Both the position numbers and the translations under genes were made by a program. Shown here piece by piece: positions 36,077 through 48,147 of a stretch of 64,000 bases of DNA (the stretch's first letter is position 1; each line of letters opens with the position of its first letter). This stretch comes from an uncultured Parabacteroides sp. (lineage in GTDB: Bacteria > Bacteroidota > Bacteroidia > Bacteroidales > Tannerellaceae). Under the pieces are notes generated by a model. That model searched no databases. It saw nothing but the letters and a program-made list of their open reading frames with translations, and was not told the DNA's origin. The DNA lies in assembly GCA_944325355.1 (NCBI GenBank), contig CALUZS010000007.1:62001-126000 (forward strand), written 5' to 3'.

Positions 36077-36601
36077 ATGAGAAAGGAAGATAAAGGTATA
36101 ATTATAGAGCAATTAACAGCAACATTAAAGGAATATCCTAATTTCTATTTGACTGATATCGAAGCTATCGATGCTGAAAAGACAAGTCAATTAAGACGGG
36201 AATGCTTTAAAAATGAGATTAAGCTTGTTGTTGTAAAGAATAATTTGCTTAAGAAAGCATTTGAAAACGTAGAAGGCGATTTCTCTTCGTTGGAAAACTA
36301 TTTGAAGGGAAATACTGCTGTTATGTTTTCTCATGTGGCAAATGCACCTGCTCGGCTTATAAAAGAATTTACTAAAGATGCGAAAGAGGATGGCAAACCT
36401 CAGTTGAAAGCTGCTTATGTACAAGAAAGCTTCTACTTGGGTGCAGAGAACCTGGAACAATTAGTAAATATAAAGAGCAAAAAAGAACTTATTGCCGATG
36501 TTATTGCTTTGTTGGAATCTCCGGCAAAGAACGTTATTTCGGCTTTGCAGTCCTCTGGACAAACAATCCATGGTTTGCTGAAAACTTTGGAAGAAAGATA
36601 A
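36077..36601 (+). CDS. rplJ: 50S ribosomal protein uL10
   Basis: A 174-residue base of the L7/L12 stalk. The N-terminal rRNA-binding part is seen in MRKEDKGIIIEQLTATLKEYPNFYLTDIEAI and the helix binding L7/L12 dimers at the C-terminus. It lies 12 bp after rplA. Confidence 0.98.
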   Translation: MRKEDKGIIIEQLTATLKEYPNFYLTDIEAIDAEKTSQLRRECFKNEIKLVVVKNNLLKKAFENVEGDFSSLENYLKGNTAVMFSHVANAPARLIKEFTKDAKEDGKPQLKAAYVQESFYLGAENLEQLVNIKSKKELIADVIALLESPAKNVISALQSSGQTIHGLLKTLEER

Positions 36602-36642
36602 ATAAAATAAATTAGTTAATAATCAATTTAAATCATACGAAA

Positions 36643-37017
36643 ATGGCAGATTTGAAAGCTTTTGCAGAACAATTAGTAAACCTGACCGTAAAAGAAGTTA
36701 GCGAGTTGGCTACTATTTTGAAAGAAGAATATGGTATTGAACCGGCTGCTGCAGCTGTTGCTGTTGCAGGTCCTGCTGCTGGTGCTGCAGCTGCAGTTGA
36801 AGAAAAAACTTCTTTTGATGTAATTTTGAAATCAGCTGGTGCTGCTAAATTGCAAGTTGTTAAGGCTGTTAAAGAACATTGTGGTCTTGGCTTGAAAGAA
36901 GCAAAAGATTTAGTCGATGCAGCTCCTAGCAAAGTAAAAGAAGGTGTTTCTAAAGAGGATGCTGAAGCATTGAAGAAGGTTTTGGAAGAAGCTGGCGCAG
37001 AAATTGAGCTTAAATAA
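36643..37017 (+). CDS. rplL: 50S ribosomal protein bL7/bL12
   Basis: A 124-residue stalk protein: N-terminal dimerisation helix, Ala/Gly-rich hinge ([20 protein letters not shown]) and C-terminal domain ([38 protein letters not shown]), which binds translation GTPases. Confidence 0.99.
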   Translation: MADLKAFAEQLVNLTVKEVSELATILKEEYGIEPAAAAVAVAGPAAGAAAAVEEKTSFDVILKSAGAAKLQVVKAVKEHCGLGLKEAKDLVDAAPSKVKEGVSKEDAEALKKVLEEAGAEIELK

Positions 37018-37044
37018 TTAATCTACCTGGTAAACAGGAGATTT

Positions 37045-37084
37045 GGTTAAGAATCTTCTTAATGGAAGATTCTTAACCTTTTTG
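37045..37084 (+). terminator. Attenuator-like terminator between rplL and rpoB
   Basis: A perfect 14-bp stem (GGTTAAGAATCTTC / GAAGATTCTTAACC) with a 6-nt loop, followed by TTTTT. It lies 27 bp after rplL and 39 bp before rpoB and probably lowers transcription of rpoBC relative to the ribosomal genes, as in other bacteria. Confidence 0.8.
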
Positions 37085-37123
37085 TGTCTATAATTTCAAT
37101 AAGTTCAATAAAACCTTTATTAG

Positions 37124-40100
37124 ATGTCTTCAACAGCTGAAAAACAAAGAATTAGTTTCGCTTCGATTAAGAATTCTTTTCCGTATCCGGATTTTCTTGA
37201 AGTACAGTTGAAATCGTTTCAAGATTTTTTGCAACTTGATACTCCTCCGGAGAAAAGAAAGAAAGAAGGACTATATAAAGTATTTGCAGAAAATTTTCCA
37301 ATAGCAGATACACGTAATAATTTTGTCTTAGAGTTTTTGGATTATTATGTCGATCCTCCTCGTTATACGGTTGATGAATGTATTTCCCGTGGATTGACGT
37401 ATAGTGTTCCTTTAAAGGCAAAGTTGAAATTGTATTGTACTGATCCCGAACATGAGGATTTCGATACGGTTGTTCAGGATGTGTATTTAGGCCTGATTCC
37501 ATATATGACAGAAAAAGGAACTTTTGTCATAAATGGAGCAGAACGTGTTGTGGTATCCCAATTACATCGTTCTCCGGGAGTTTTCTTTGGTCAAAGTATA
37601 CATGCAAATGGCTCCAAATTGTATTCAGCCCGTATAATACCATTCAAGGGGTCGTGGATAGAATTTGCAACAGATATCAATAATGTAATGTATGCATATA
37701 TTGATCGTAAGAAGAAATTGCCTGTAACAACACTATTACGTGCGATTGGATTTGAAAGCGATAAAGATATTCTTGAGATATTTGGTTTGGCAGAAGAAGT
37801 AAAAGTGACCAAAACAAATTTAAAGAAGAATCTCGGTCGGAAACTTGCAGCTCGTGTATTAAAAACTTGGGTGGAAGATTTCGTTGATGAAGATACGGGG
37901 GAAGTTGTCTCTATTGAACGAAATGATGTAATTATAGATCGCGAATCAATATTGGATGAAGAAAACATAGAAGCTATTCTGGAATCGGGTGCTCAGAATA
38001 TTTTGTTGCATAAAGAAGAGCAGAATATTTCAGATTGCGCTATAATTTATAATACATTACAAAAAGATCCAAGTAACTCGGAGAAAGAGGCTGTTTTATA
38101 TATTTATAGACAGTTAAGGAATGCGGAGCCAGCAGATGAAGCTAGTGCACGAGAGGTTATTACGAATCTGTTTTTTTCAGAGAAACGTTACGATTTAGGT
38201 GATGTCGGACGTTATCGGATCAATAAGAAATTGGGTCTGTCTATAGATGATAATATCAGAGTTTTAACGAAAGAAGATATTATTGCTATTATTAAGTATT
38301 TGATTGAATTAATCAATTCAAAAGCAATCGTAGACGATATAGACCATTTAAGTAACCGTCGGGTTAGAACTGTTGGCGAACAATTATACAATCAGTTTGG
38401 AATCGGATTGGCTCGTATGTCCAGAACTGTGCGTGAGAGAATGAATGTCCGCGATAACGAAGTCTTTACGCCAATCGATTTGATTAATGCCAAAACAATA
38501 TCATCGGTTGTAAACTCTTTCTTTGGAACGAACGCATTGTCCCAATTTATGGATCAGACGAATCCGCTGGCAGAAATCACCCATAAGAGACGTTTGTCGG
38601 CATTGGGCCCTGGAGGTTTGTCTCGTGATAGAGCAGGTTTTGAAGTTCGAGATGTTCACTATACACATTACGGCCGTTTGTGCCCGATTGAAACGCCTGA
38701 AGGTCCGAATATCGGTTTGATCTCCTCATTGTGCGTATATGCTAAGATTAATGATTTGGGATTTATCGCAACGCCTTACCGTCGCGTAGTGGATGGTGTT
38801 GTCGATTTTTCTCCGGAAGGATTGCAATATTATACGGCAGAGGAAGAAGAAAATAAGACAATTGCTCAAGGAAATGCTCCTTTGGACGATAACGGCCGTT
38901 TCATAAGAGAACGTGTTAAAGCTCGTTTGGAAGCTGATTTCCCGGTAGTGGCACCTTCGGAAGTCGATTTGATGGATGTTGCTCCTCAACAGATTGCTTC
39001 TATTGCAGCTTCTTTGATTCCTTTCTTGGAGCATGACGACGCTAACCGTGCGTTGATGGGCTCTAACATGATGCGTCAGGCAGTACCTTTGTTACGTACG
39101 GATGCTCCTATTGTTGGAACTGGTATAGAAGCACAAGTGGCACGCGATTCTCGGACTCAAATTATTGCAGAGAGGGAAGGTGAAGTTGTATATGTTGACG
39201 CAACTTGTATTAAGATAAAATATGATCGGACTGCGGATGAAGACTTTGTTAGTTTCGAAGATGCGGTTAAAACGTATAACATACCGAAATGGCGTAAGAC
39301 CAATCAGTCTACAACGGTAGATTTGCGTCCGATTTGTCGTCGTGGGCAACGGGTGAAAGCCGGCGATATTTTGACGGAAGGATATTCAACCCAAAATGGA
39401 GAATTGGCTTTAGGTCGGAATGTGAAGGTTGCATATATGCCTTGGAAAGGATATAACTATGAGGATGCAATTGTCTTGAACGAACGTATGGTTCGGGAAG
39501 ATATCTTTACTTCTGTCCATGTCGATGAATATATTCTTGAGGTTCGTGAGACAAAACGCGGAATGGAGGAATTGACTTCGGACATTCCGAATGTCAGCGA
39601 AGATGCGACAAAAGATTTGGATGAAAGAGGAATTGTCCGTGTAGGAGCGCATATCGAGCCAGGAGATATCTTGATTGGTAAAATTACTCCGAAAGGAGAA
39701 TCGGATCCTTCACCCGAGGAGAAACTATTGAGAGCTATTTTTGGAGATAAGGCTGGTGATGTAAAAGATGCGTCGTTGAAAGCTACACCGTCTTTACGGG
39801 GAGTTGTCATAGAAACCGCACTCTTTTCTAAAGCTATAAAGAAACGTAAATCACGTTTGGCAGACAAAGCGATTCTTCCGAAATTGGACGAGGAGTATGA
39901 AGAAAAAATGGCGTCTTTAAAATCTTTGTTGATAGACAAGCTGTCTGTTTTGACAAACGGAAAGACATCTCAAGGCGTAAAAGATTATATGAACGCAGAG
40001 GTTATCGCGAAAGGCGCTAAGTTTACTCGTAAGGCTTTGGAAGAAATCGATTACAATGCTATCCAGGTAAGTAATTGGACTGTTGATGAAGATAAGAATG

Positions 40101-40936
40101 AATTGATAAAGCAAGTCATTCTTAATTATCTGAAGAAATATAAAGAATTGGATGCAGAATTGCGTCGGAAAAAGTTCGACTTGACGATTGGCGACGAGCT
40201 GCCGACCGGAATCGTACAGATGGCAAAAGTATATATTGCTAAAAAACGTAAGATTCAGGTTGGAGATAAAATGGCAGGTCGTCATGGTAACAAAGGTATT
40301 GTCTCTAAGATTGTTCGTCAAGAGGATATGCCATTCTTGGAAGATGGAACACCGGTAGATATTTGTTTGAATCCGTTGGGTGTGCCTTCTCGTATGAACT
40401 TGGGACAGATTTTTGAAGCTGTCTTAGGTTGGGCAGGTCGTACTTTGGATGTTAAGTTTGCTACTCCTATATTTGATGGAGCCTCTTTGGATGATCTTAA
40501 TGAATGGACAGATAAAGCGGGATTGCCACGGTATGGAAAGACTTATTTGTATGACGGAGGAACTGGTGAACGTTTCGACCAGCCGGCAACAGTAGGAGTT
40601 ACCTATTTCTTGAAATTGGGACACATGGTCGACGACAAGATGCATGCCCGTTCGATTGGTCCGTATTCTCTTATTACGCAGCAGCCGTTGGGTGGTAAGG
40701 CTCAGTTTGGTGGTCAGCGTTTCGGAGAAATGGAGGTTTGGGCATTGGAAGCATTTGGTGCGGCTCATGTTCTTCAGGAAATATTGACAATTAAGTCTGA
40801 TGATGTTGTAGGACGTTCGAAAGCTTATGAAGCAATCGTTAAGGGAGAGCCGATTCCGCAACCGGGAATACCGGAATCCTTGAACGTATTGTTGCATGAG
40901 TTGAGAGGTCTTTGTTTAAGTTTTACGTTAGATTAA
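37124..40936 (+). CDS. rpoB: RNA polymerase beta subunit
   Basis: A 1270-residue catalytic subunit. Core blocks are present: RSPGVFFG, the rifampicin region [68 protein letters not shown] (seen in segments), and the C-terminal [26 protein letters not shown]. The residues usually changed in rifampicin resistance (Asp of FMDQ, His of THKRR, Ser of RLSALG) are wild-type. The gene is followed by rpoC after 61 bp. Confidence 0.99.
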   Translation: MSSTAEKQRISFASIKNSFPYPDFLEVQLKSFQDFLQLDTPPEKRKKEGLYKVFAENFPIADTRNNFVLEFLDYYVDPPRYTVDECISRGLTYSVPLKAKLKLYCTDPEHEDFDTVVQDVYLGLIPYMTEKGTFVINGAERVVVSQLHRSPGVFFGQSIHANGSKLYSARIIPFKGSWIEFATDINNVMYAYIDRKKKLPVTTLLRAIGFESDKDILEIFGLAEEVKVTKTNLKKNLGRKLAARVLKTWVEDFVDEDTGEVVSIERNDVIIDRESILDEENIEAILESGAQNILLHKEEQNISDCAIIYNTLQKDPSNSEKEAVLYIYRQLRNAEPADEASAREVITNLFFSEKRYDLGDVGRYRINKKLGLSIDDNIRVLTKEDIIAIIKYLIELINSKAIVDDIDHLSNRRVRTVGEQLYNQFGIGLARMSRTVRERMNVRDNEVFTPIDLINAKTISSVVNSFFGTNALSQFMDQTNPLAEITHKRRLSALGPGGLSRDRAGFEVRDVHYTHYGRLCPIETPEGPNIGLISSLCVYAKINDLGFIATPYRRVVDGVVDFSPEGLQYYTAEEEENKTIAQGNAPLDDNGRFIRERVKARLEADFPVVAPSEVDLMDVAPQQIASIAASLIPFLEHDDANRALMGSNMMRQAVPLLRTDAPIVGTGIEAQVARDSRTQIIAEREGEVVYVDATCIKIKYDRTADEDFVSFEDAVKTYNIPKWRKTNQSTTVDLRPICRRGQRVKAGDILTEGYSTQNGELALGRNVKVAYMPWKGYNYEDAIVLNERMVREDIFTSVHVDEYILEVRETKRGMEELTSDIPNVSEDATKDLDERGIVRVGAHIEPGDILIGKITPKGESDPSPEEKLLRAIFGDKAGDVKDASLKATPSLRGVVIETALFSKAIKKRKSRLADKAILPKLDEEYEEKMASLKSLLIDKLSVLTNGKTSQGVKDYMNAEVIAKGAKFTRKALEEIDYNAIQVSNWTVDEDKNELIKQVILNYLKKYKELDAELRRKKFDLTIGDELPTGIVQMAKVYIAKKRKIQVGDKMAGRHGNKGIVSKIVRQEDMPFLEDGTPVDICLNPLGVPSRMNLGQIFEAVLGWAGRTLDVKFATPIFDGASLDDLNEWTDKAGLPRYGKTYLYDGGTGERFDQPATVGVTYFLKLGHMVDDKMHARSIGPYSLITQQPLGGKAQFGGQRFGEMEVWALEAFGAAHVLQEILTIKSDDVVGRSKAYEAIVKGEPIPQPGIPESLNVLLHELRGLCLSFTLD

Positions 40937-40997
40937 TTATAAAAAAGGCGGGGATAATTCCCTGCCTTACATGATAACTCTTTATAAGTATATAAAT

Positions 40998-43900
40998 ATG
41001 GCTTTTAGAAAAGAAAATAAAATAAAGAGTAACTTTTCAAAAATTACCATAGGCTTGGCTTCGCCGGAAGAAATTCTTGAAAATTCAAGCGGGGAAGTGT
41101 TGAAACCGGAGACTATAAATTACCGTACATACAAACCGGAGCGTGACGGTCTGTTTTGTGAACGTATATTTGGTCCGGTAAAGGACTATGAGTGCCATTG
41201 CGGGAAATACAAACGTATCCGTTATAAGGGAATTGTTTGCGACCGCTGTGGCGTGGAAGTTACAGAAAAGAAAGTTCGTCGTGAACGTATGGGACATATC
41301 CTTTTGGTTGTTCCTGTGGCTCATATCTGGTACTTCCGTTCGTTGCCTAACAAAATCGGTTATTTGTTAGGTCTGCCAACCAAAAAATTGGATTCTATCA
41401 TTTATTATGAACGTTATGTTGTAATTCAGCCGGGGTGTGTGGATACTGTTTCCGAATTGGATTTATTGTCTGAAGAAGAGTATTTGCAGATTCTTGATAA
41501 TCTTCCAAAAGAAAACCAGGCTTTGGATGATACTGATCCGAATAAATTTATTGCAAAAATCGGAGCAGAGGCTGTTTACGATTTGCTGAAACGTTTGGAT
41601 TTGGATTCTTTGTCGTATGAATTAAGACATAGGGCAAATACCGATAACTCTCAACAACGTAAAAATGAAGCATTGAAACGTTTGCAGGTTGTTGAGTCTT
41701 TCCGTGCATCCAAGGGCCGTAATAAGCCGGAATGGATGATTGTAAAAGTGGTTCCTGTGATTCCGCCTGAATTACGTCCATTGGTTCCGTTGGATGGCGG
41801 TCGTTTTGCAACATCCGATTTGAACGATTTGTATCGTCGTGTTATTATCCGTAATAACCGTCTGAAACGTTTGATAGATATCAAGGCGCCCGAAGTGATT
41901 TTGCGGAACGAAAAACGCATGCTTCAGGAAGCCGTAGATTCATTATTCGATAACTCTCGGAAATCGAGTGCTGTAAAGACAGATGCCAACCGTCCGTTGA
42001 AGTCTTTGTCGGATAGCTTGAAAGGTAAACAGGGACGTTTCCGTCAGAATTTGTTAGGTAAACGTGTCGATTATTCAGCCCGTTCTGTGATTGTTGTCGG
42101 TCCGGAGTTGAAAATGCACGAATGTGGTTTGCCGAAGAATATGGCAGCTGAATTGTATAAGCCGTTTATTATACGTAAACTTATAGAAAGAGGTATTGTC
42201 AAAACTGTTAAATCTGCAAAGAAAATCGTTGACCGGAAGGAACCTGTCGTTTGGGATATTTTGGAATATGTAATGAAAGGGCATCCGGTGTTGTTGAACC
42301 GTGCCCCGACTTTGCACAGATTAGGTATTCAAGCATTCCAGCCCAAATTGATTGAAGGCAAGGCAATCCAGTTGCACCCCTTGGCTTGTACGGCATTTAA
42401 CGCCGATTTCGATGGAGACCAGATGGCAGTCCATTTGCCGTTAAGCAATGAGGCCGTGCTGGAAGCCCAAATGTTGATGTTGGCATCCCATAACATCTTG
42501 AACCCGGCAAACGGTGCGCCAATCACAGTGCCTTCCCAAGATATGGTGCTCGGATTGTATTATATAACGAAATTGCGGAAAGGAACATTGGGTGAAGGTC
42601 TTGTATTCTATGGTCCGGAAGAAGCTACAATCGCTTATAATGAGAAGAAAGTAGATATTCACGCACCGATAAAAGTTTACGTCAATGACGTAGATGAAAA
42701 AGGAAACAAGGTAAAACGGATGGTTGAAACATCTGTTGGACGGTTGATGGTGAACGAATATGTTCCAGACGAAGTAGGATATATCAATGAAGTTTTAGGT
42801 AAGAAAGCCTTGCGGGATATCATCGGAAATGTCATAAAGACTTGCGGTGTGGCGCGTACTGCCCAATTCTTGGATGATATTAAGAACTTAGGTTATTATA
42901 TGGCATTCAAAGGCGGTCTGTCATTCAATTTGGCTGATGTCTTGATTCCTGCAGAAAAAGATGATTTGGTTAAGGAAGGTTATGACGAGGTAGAACAAAT
43001 CATGGCTAACTATAATATGGGATTCATTACAAACAATGAACGTTATAACCAGATTATCGATACATGGACGCACGTCAATAGCAAATTGTCAAATATATTG
43101 ATTAAGAAACTGACGGAAGATAATGACGGATTCAATTCAATCTTCATGATGATGGATTCGGGTGCGCGTGGTTCTAAGGAACAGATTCGTCAGTTGTCCG
43201 GTATGCGTGGTTTGATGGCTAAACCGCAAAAGAGTGGCGCTGAAGGTGGACAGATTATCGAAAACCCGATTCTTTCGAACTTTAAGGAAGGTTTGTCTGT
43301 ATTGGAGTATTTCATCTCTACACACGGTGCTCGTAAAGGTTTGGCGGATACCGCATTGAAAACGGCCGATGCCGGTTATTTGACTCGTCGTTTGGTAGAC
43401 GTATCCCACGATGTGATTATCAACGAAGAGGATTGTGGAACACTTCGCGGTTTGGTTTGTACGGAACTCAAGAACAATGAAGACGTTATCGCATCACTAT
43501 ACGAACGTATCTTGGGACGTGTTTCCGTCCATGATGTAATCCATCCGATTACCGGGGAGGTCATAGTGAAAGCGGGCGAAGAAATTCGTGAAGAAGCGGC
43601 TAAAATTATCCAGGAATCTCCGATAGAGAGCGTTGAAATCCGTTCGGTACTGACTTGCGAATCCCGGAAAGGAGTATGTGCTAAGTGTTACGGACGTAAC
43701 TTGGCTACGAACCAGATGGTACAGAAAGGGGAGGTTGTCGGTGTGATCGCCGCACAATCTATCGGTGAGCCGGGTACACAGTTGACATTGCGTACGTTCC
43801 ACGTCGGTGGTATTGCTTCAAATATTGCAACGGAGAACAGCATCACTTCAAAATATGACGGAGTTCTGGAGATTGAAGAGCTTCGGGCTGTAGAGACAGA

Positions 43901-45278
43901 AGAAAACGGAAAGAAGTTCCAGGTAGTTGTAAGCCGGTTGGCTGAGTTGAGAATCGTCGATCCGAATACGAAGATCGTACTTCTTTCTCATAATATCCCT
44001 TATGGTTCTAAATTGTTCTTTAATAACGGGGACACAGTCCACAAAGGTGATGTAATCATAGAATGGGATCCGTTCAACGCTGTAATTGTTTCCGAAGTTT
44101 CCGGTAAGATTGAATTTGAAAGTTTGGTTGAAAATGTAACCTATAAGGTGGAAAGCGATGAGACAACCGGCTTGAAAGAGAAGATTATTATCGAATCGAA
44201 AGACAAGACGAAAGTTCCGGCAGCACATATTGTGGATGAGAACGGAAATTATCTGAAGAATTATTCGTTGCCGTTGGGCGCCCATGTCGTAAAAGATGCC
44301 GGCGATTCTGTCAAAGCCGGGGAAGTTCTTGTGAAAATCCCGAGAGCCGTTGGTAAAGCCGGCGATATTACGGGTGGTCTTCCTCGTGTGACGGAACTGT
44401 TTGAAGCACGTAATCCGTCGAACCCTGCTGTCGTTTCAGAAATCGATGGTGAAGTAGGATTCGGCAAGATCAAACGTGGAAACCGTGAGATAACGGTCAC
44501 TTCAAAACTTGGAGAAGTGAAGAAATATATGGTTCCGTTGTCGAAACAGTTGCTGGTGCAAGAAAACGACTATATCCGTGCAGGTATGCCTTTGTCGGAC
44601 GGTGCAATCACTCCTTCGGATATTCTTGCAATCAAGGGACCGACTGCAGTTCAAGAATATATCGTAAATGAAGTACAGGACGTGTATCGTCTGCAAGGTG
44701 TTAAGATTAATGATAAACACTTTGAAGTGATTGTCCGCCAGATGATGCGTAAAGTCGAAATTGTAGATCCGGGAGATACCCGTTTCTTGGAGCAGCAAGT
44801 AGTAGACAAAATGGAGGTGATGGAAGAGAACGACCGGATTTGGGGCAAGAAAGTGGTTACTGAAGCCGGAGACTCCCAAGTACTTCAAAAAGGACAGATT
44901 GTGACGGCTCGCAAACTGAGAGACGAAAACAGTATGTTGAAACGTCGCGATTTGAAACTTGTTGAAGCTCGTGATGCTGTTCCTGCAACGGCTAACCAGA
45001 TTCTCCAAGGTATAACGCGGGCTGCCCTGCAAACAAGCAGCTTTATGTCGGCGGCATCTTTCCAGGAAACGACGAAAGTGTTGAATGAAGCAGCTATTAA
45101 CGGTAAAGTTGACCGCTTGGAAGGTCTGAAGGAAAATGTGATTTGTGGTCATTTGATTCCTGCAGGAACCGGACAACGGGAATTCGACAAGTTGGTTGTT
45201 GGTGAAAAAGAGGAATTCAACCGTATTTTCTCGAACCGCCGCAATGTAATTGATTTTAATATGATGGATAAAGATTGA
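40998..45278 (+). CDS. rpoC: RNA polymerase beta' subunit
   Basis: A 1426-residue catalytic subunit. The start at 40998 ([27 protein letters not shown]) matches Bacteroidota RpoC; 40971 is a less likely upstream ATG overlapping a small hairpin. Zinc finger [20 protein letters not shown], catalytic [12 protein letters not shown] and the trigger loop region are present. A terminator follows the stop codon. Confidence 0.99.
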   Translation: MAFRKENKIKSNFSKITIGLASPEEILENSSGEVLKPETINYRTYKPERDGLFCERIFGPVKDYECHCGKYKRIRYKGIVCDRCGVEVTEKKVRRERMGHILLVVPVAHIWYFRSLPNKIGYLLGLPTKKLDSIIYYERYVVIQPGCVDTVSELDLLSEEEYLQILDNLPKENQALDDTDPNKFIAKIGAEAVYDLLKRLDLDSLSYELRHRANTDNSQQRKNEALKRLQVVESFRASKGRNKPEWMIVKVVPVIPPELRPLVPLDGGRFATSDLNDLYRRVIIRNNRLKRLIDIKAPEVILRNEKRMLQEAVDSLFDNSRKSSAVKTDANRPLKSLSDSLKGKQGRFRQNLLGKRVDYSARSVIVVGPELKMHECGLPKNMAAELYKPFIIRKLIERGIVKTVKSAKKIVDRKEPVVWDILEYVMKGHPVLLNRAPTLHRLGIQAFQPKLIEGKAIQLHPLACTAFNADFDGDQMAVHLPLSNEAVLEAQMLMLASHNILNPANGAPITVPSQDMVLGLYYITKLRKGTLGEGLVFYGPEEATIAYNEKKVDIHAPIKVYVNDVDEKGNKVKRMVETSVGRLMVNEYVPDEVGYINEVLGKKALRDIIGNVIKTCGVARTAQFLDDIKNLGYYMAFKGGLSFNLADVLIPAEKDDLVKEGYDEVEQIMANYNMGFITNNERYNQIIDTWTHVNSKLSNILIKKLTEDNDGFNSIFMMMDSGARGSKEQIRQLSGMRGLMAKPQKSGAEGGQIIENPILSNFKEGLSVLEYFISTHGARKGLADTALKTADAGYLTRRLVDVSHDVIINEEDCGTLRGLVCTELKNNEDVIASLYERILGRVSVHDVIHPITGEVIVKAGEEIREEAAKIIQESPIESVEIRSVLTCESRKGVCAKCYGRNLATNQMVQKGEVVGVIAAQSIGEPGTQLTLRTFHVGGIASNIATENSITSKYDGVLEIEELRAVETEENGKKFQVVVSRLAELRIVDPNTKIVLLSHNIPYGSKLFFNNGDTVHKGDVIIEWDPFNAVIVSEVSGKIEFESLVENVTYKVESDETTGLKEKIIIESKDKTKVPAAHIVDENGNYLKNYSLPLGAHVVKDAGDSVKAGEVLVKIPRAVGKAGDITGGLPRVTELFEARNPSNPAVVSEIDGEVGFGKIKRGNREITVTSKLGEVKKYMVPLSKQLLVQENDYIRAGMPLSDGAITPSDILAIKGPTAVQEYIVNEVQDVYRLQGVKINDKHFEVIVRQMMRKVEIVDPGDTRFLEQQVVDKMEVMEENDRIWGKKVVTEAGDSQVLQKGQIVTARKLRDENSMLKRRDLKLVEARDAVPATANQILQGITRAALQTSSFMSAASFQETTKVLNEAAINGKVDRLEGLKENVICGHLIPAGTGQREFDKLVVGEKEEFNRIFSNRRNVIDFNMMDKD

Positions 45279-45303
45279 TATATTTAATCCGGAATGTATT
45301 TCG

Positions 45304-45345
45304 CGAGGGGAAGTTCCATAAGGGAATTTCCCCTCGTTTGTTGTT
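45304..45345 (+). terminator. Intrinsic terminator of rpoC
   Basis: CGAGGGGAA pairs with TTCCCCTCG, with further inner pairing, followed by TTTGTTGTTT, 25 bp after rpoC. It closes the long tRNA-tuf-rpoC transcription unit. Confidence 0.75.
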
Positions 45346-45487
45346 TATAGATGCTTCGAGAAATGGGGATTCCGTAGGACCGAAGGTCTTATTTGGAGGA
45401 GAAAGTAGGAGGGCGATAAAATGTTTGTGTTAATTCGACAGAGCTGATTTTTTAATTTCGGAATAAATTATTTCCAAATATTTATTT

Positions 45488-45495
45488 TATATTTG
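45488..45495 (+). promoter_or_regulatory. Putative -7 promoter element of the EEP-family gene
   Basis: TATATTTG, a full -7 match. A transcript starting near 45502 makes the ATG at 45507 nearly leaderless and favours the in-frame ATG at 45519. Confidence 0.45.
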
Positions 45496-45518
45496 CCATA
45501 AAATAAATGAATGTTTTT

Positions 45519-46379
45519 ATGAAAAGGAATCTATTGTTTTTGATTATAGCGACTCTTTTTGCACAATTCTCAGTCGCCAAAAAGAGTGTGCCGATGAATG
45601 TGATGTCTTATAATATCCGTTGTGTAGCAACTTCGGATGGAGATAACCAATGGATGTACAGGAAAGATTTCGCTGCTGATTTAATAAAATTTCATGATGT
45701 GGATATATTCGGGGCGCAGGAAGTTACTCATGAGCAATTGATGGATATGTTAGGGCGTCTTCCGGAATATGCTTATATAGGGGTGGGACGTACTGACGGA
45801 AAGACGAAAGGCGAATATACACCGATTTTTTACAAGAAGGAGCGGTTCAAGCTATTGAAGAGCGGGCATTTCTGGTTGGCAGAAGATAAAGACGCCGTAG
45901 GAAAGAAAGGCTGGGATTCCGCATGCGAGCGTGTGGCTTCTTGGGGAATCTTTAAAGATAACGAATCCGGTAAAAAGTTCTTTTTCTTGAATACCCATTT
46001 GGATCACATGGGGAAACGTGCTCGTCATGAAGGTGCTTTGTTGGTATTGCAAGAGGTAGAAGCTTTGTCGGAAGGACTTCCTGTCTTTGTTACCGGTGAC
46101 TTTAATGCAGTGCCTTCCGATGACCCGATACAGGTTCTTACAAATGAGTCGGATGAACGGCATCTGACACATGCCCGGAATATGGCAGAATTTGTTTATG
46201 GTCCGGAGTGGACTTTCCACGGCTTTGGTCGGGTTCCTTTGAAAAAGCGGGGATGGATTGATTACATTTTCGTGAAAGGTGAGTTCCGCGTATTGAAATA
46301 TGCAGTATTGACGGAGACGTTGAACCATTTGTATCCGTCGGACCACTGTCCGCTGTTGTCAACTATGATAATAGAATAA
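45519..46379 (+). CDS. Exported endonuclease/exonuclease/phosphatase family protein
   Basis: A ~286-residue metal-dependent phosphoesterase of the EEP fold. A signal peptide comes first (MKRNLLFLIIATLFAQFSVA). The active-site blocks are all seen: VMSYNIRC, FGAQEVTHEQL (metal Glu), FLNTHLDHMGKRAR, VTGDFNAVPSD and YPSDHCPLLSTM (catalytic His). Exported bacterial members act on phosphoesters such as sphingomyelin-like lipids or nucleic acid; the substrate here is unknown. It stands between rpoC and the DUF3467 gene, two genes that are adjacent in many Bacteroidales. Confidence 0.88.
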   Translation: MKRNLLFLIIATLFAQFSVAKKSVPMNVMSYNIRCVATSDGDNQWMYRKDFAADLIKFHDVDIFGAQEVTHEQLMDMLGRLPEYAYIGVGRTDGKTKGEYTPIFYKKERFKLLKSGHFWLAEDKDAVGKKGWDSACERVASWGIFKDNESGKKFFFLNTHLDHMGKRARHEGALLVLQEVEALSEGLPVFVTGDFNAVPSDDPIQVLTNESDERHLTHARNMAEFVYGPEWTFHGFGRVPLKKRGWIDYIFVKGEFRVLKYAVLTETLNHLYPSDHCPLLSTMIIE

Positions 46380-46553
46380 CTCACTGATAACTTATTAGAC
46401 TTGGAAATATAGGAGCAATAAGAAAAAAAGTTTAATTAAATTCCAAAAAGAGAGAAGCGGTGGTCTGTGAAGATTGCTGCTTTTTGTTTTTTACGTCAAA
46501 CTTATGCTGTATATTTGTACCTATGTAATTGATAAAATAATAGCTTTGTAACG

Positions 46554-46862
46554 ATGGATAATAGTAAATCGAAAGAGATACAGATAGAGCTTTCCGAAAA
46601 TGTGGCTCAAGGGACGTATGCGAATTTGGCAGTCATTTCTCATTCCATGTCGGAATTTATTTTGGATTTTATCCGGGTTGTTCCCGGTATGCCTAAAGCA
46701 CAGGTGAAAAGCCGGGTTATCTTGACACCGGATAACGCGCAGCGTTTGCTGTTTGCCCTGCAAGATAATCTGAAAAAGTTCGAGGAGCAACAGAAAAGCG
46801 GACGTACAGCCAATTTTGAGGATTTTGTACCGCCGGTAGGTGGCATGCAGGGAGAAGCCTGA
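46554..46862 (+). CDS. DUF3467 family protein
   Basis: A 102-residue cytoplasmic protein of the DUF3467 family (IQIELSENVAQGTYANLAVISHSMSEFILDF; VKSRVILTPDNAQRLLFALQDNLKKFEEQ). Function unknown; it is a usual neighbour of rpoC in the order. A TATATTTG -7 element lies at 46510-46517, 36 bp upstream. aroB follows. Confidence 0.88.
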   Translation: MDNSKSKEIQIELSENVAQGTYANLAVISHSMSEFILDFIRVVPGMPKAQVKSRVILTPDNAQRLLFALQDNLKKFEEQQKSGRTANFEDFVPPVGGMQGEA

Positions 46863-46912
46863 ACGATTGGTTGTTGTTTGGTAGATTGTTTTCGGAATTA
46901 ACATTTACGGTG

Positions 46913-47974
46913 ATGGATAAGAATGTAATTATATGTGATGATTTGAAATCCGAATTGCAGGGTTTTATGCAGGGGTTGAGTTATGATAAACTGTTTGTCC
47001 TTACAGATGAAAATACAAAGAGGTATTGTTATCCGGTAGTCCGGGACATCCTTGGTTTGGGCAGTGATGCTTCTTTGGTTACGATCCAGGCAGGAGATAC
47101 GCATAAAAATTTGGAGTCGTTGTCGCAGATATGGGCGTTTTTATCGGATAATGGAGCAACACGGCATTCTGTTCTGCTGAATATTGGCGGTGGAATGGTT
47201 ACAGATATTGGTGGCTTTGCCGGGGCTACCTTCAAACGGGGGATTCGGACCGTTAATCTCCCGACTACATTAATGGCTTCAGTCGATGCAGCTGTAGGGG
47301 GAAAGACCGGAATCAATTTCAATGGATTGAAAAACGAAGTCGGTGCATTTTATCAGCCGCTGTGCGTGTTTATCGATTGCAATTTCTTGAAGACGCTTGA
47401 TAGGGAGAATATCCTTTCCGGTTATGCGGAGATGATGAAGCATGCGTTAATCAGTTCGATGGAAAGGTATGCTTCCGTCTTTTTGTATGATATTGATACG
47501 ATGAACTTCGGTTATCTGAACCGGTTGGTGGAACAATCTGTTGCCGTCAAAGAGGAAATCGTTTTGCAAGACCCTAAAGAGCAGGGAATCCGGAAAGCTT
47601 TGAATTTCGGGCACACGGTGGGGCATGCGTATGAAAGCTTGTCTTTTAAGAAACAAGCGCCGTTGCTTCATGGGCATGCGGTAGCCGCCGGATTGGTCAG
47701 CGAGTTATACCTCTCCTATAAGTTATGCGGATTTCCAATGGGGAAGTTGAGCCAGGTTGTTGCATATATCAAAGAGTATTATTCGCCATTCGTTTTTGAT
47801 TGTAACGATTATGAGACGTTGTACCAGCTGATGACGCATGACAAAAAGAACGAAGGGAATCATATTAATTTCACGTTGCTGGCGAATATTGGTGATATTC
47901 GGATAAACCAGACGGTGGAAAAGGAAAAAATATTGGAATCGTTAGATTTCTATCGGGAAAGTTTTGGAGTATAA
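46913..47974 (+). CDS. aroB: 3-dehydroquinate synthase AroB
   Basis: Second enzyme of the shikimate pathway. About 353 residues from the start at 46913 (MDKNVIICDDLKSELQG); the frame open from 46871 adds a non-conserved stretch. NAD- and metal-site blocks are present: NIGGGMVTDIGGFAGATFKRGI, LPTTLMASVDAAVGGKTGINF, GYAEMMKHALI and RKALNFGHTVGHAYES. tRNA-Pro follows directly, with its promoter overlapping the end of this gene. Confidence 0.96.
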   Translation: MDKNVIICDDLKSELQGFMQGLSYDKLFVLTDENTKRYCYPVVRDILGLGSDASLVTIQAGDTHKNLESLSQIWAFLSDNGATRHSVLLNIGGGMVTDIGGFAGATFKRGIRTVNLPTTLMASVDAAVGGKTGINFNGLKNEVGAFYQPLCVFIDCNFLKTLDRENILSGYAEMMKHALISSMERYASVFLYDIDTMNFGYLNRLVEQSVAVKEEIVLQDPKEQGIRKALNFGHTVGHAYESLSFKKQAPLLHGHAVAAGLVSELYLSYKLCGFPMGKLSQVVAYIKEYYSPFVFDCNDYETLYQLMTHDKKNEGNHINFTLLANIGDIRINQTVEKEKILESLDFYRESFGV

Positions 47975-47994
47975 TTAAAATATATGTACTTTTG
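47963..47994 (+). promoter_or_regulatory. Promoter of tRNA-Pro
   Basis: TTTG within the end of aroB, 20-nt spacer, TACTTTTG, 11 bp before the tRNA. Confidence 0.65.
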
Positions 47995-48005
47995 CATCCG
48001 CAATT

Positions 48006-48080
48006 CGGGATGTAGCTCAGCCCGGTTAGAGTACGCGTCTGGGGGGCGTGTGGTCGCTGGTTCGAATCCAGTCATCCCGA
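48006..48080 (+). tRNA. tRNA-Pro (GGG)
   Basis: CGGGATG pairs with CATCCCG; anticodon GGG at 48041-48043; T-loop GGTTCGAATCC present. CCA is not encoded. Confidence 0.95.
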
Positions 48081-48090
48081 CTGGTGAAAA

Positions 48091-48128
48091 TAAAGGATTA
48101 AACCAATTGGTTTAATCCTTTATTTTTT
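48091..48128. terminator. Bidirectional terminator after tRNA-Pro
   Basis: A palindrome with a 14-15-bp stem (AAAGGATTAAACC / GGTTTAATCCTTT) and T-run on the right. It ends tRNA-Pro and may also serve the convergent receptor gene. Confidence 0.8.
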
Positions 48129-48147
48129 TCTAATTCAACTACGTTTT

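Noticed and set aside
37124..45278. Many open frames of 60-160 codons antisense to rpoB and rpoC
   Set aside because: They are shadows of strongly biased codon use in the sense genes and carry no recognisable domains or start context.
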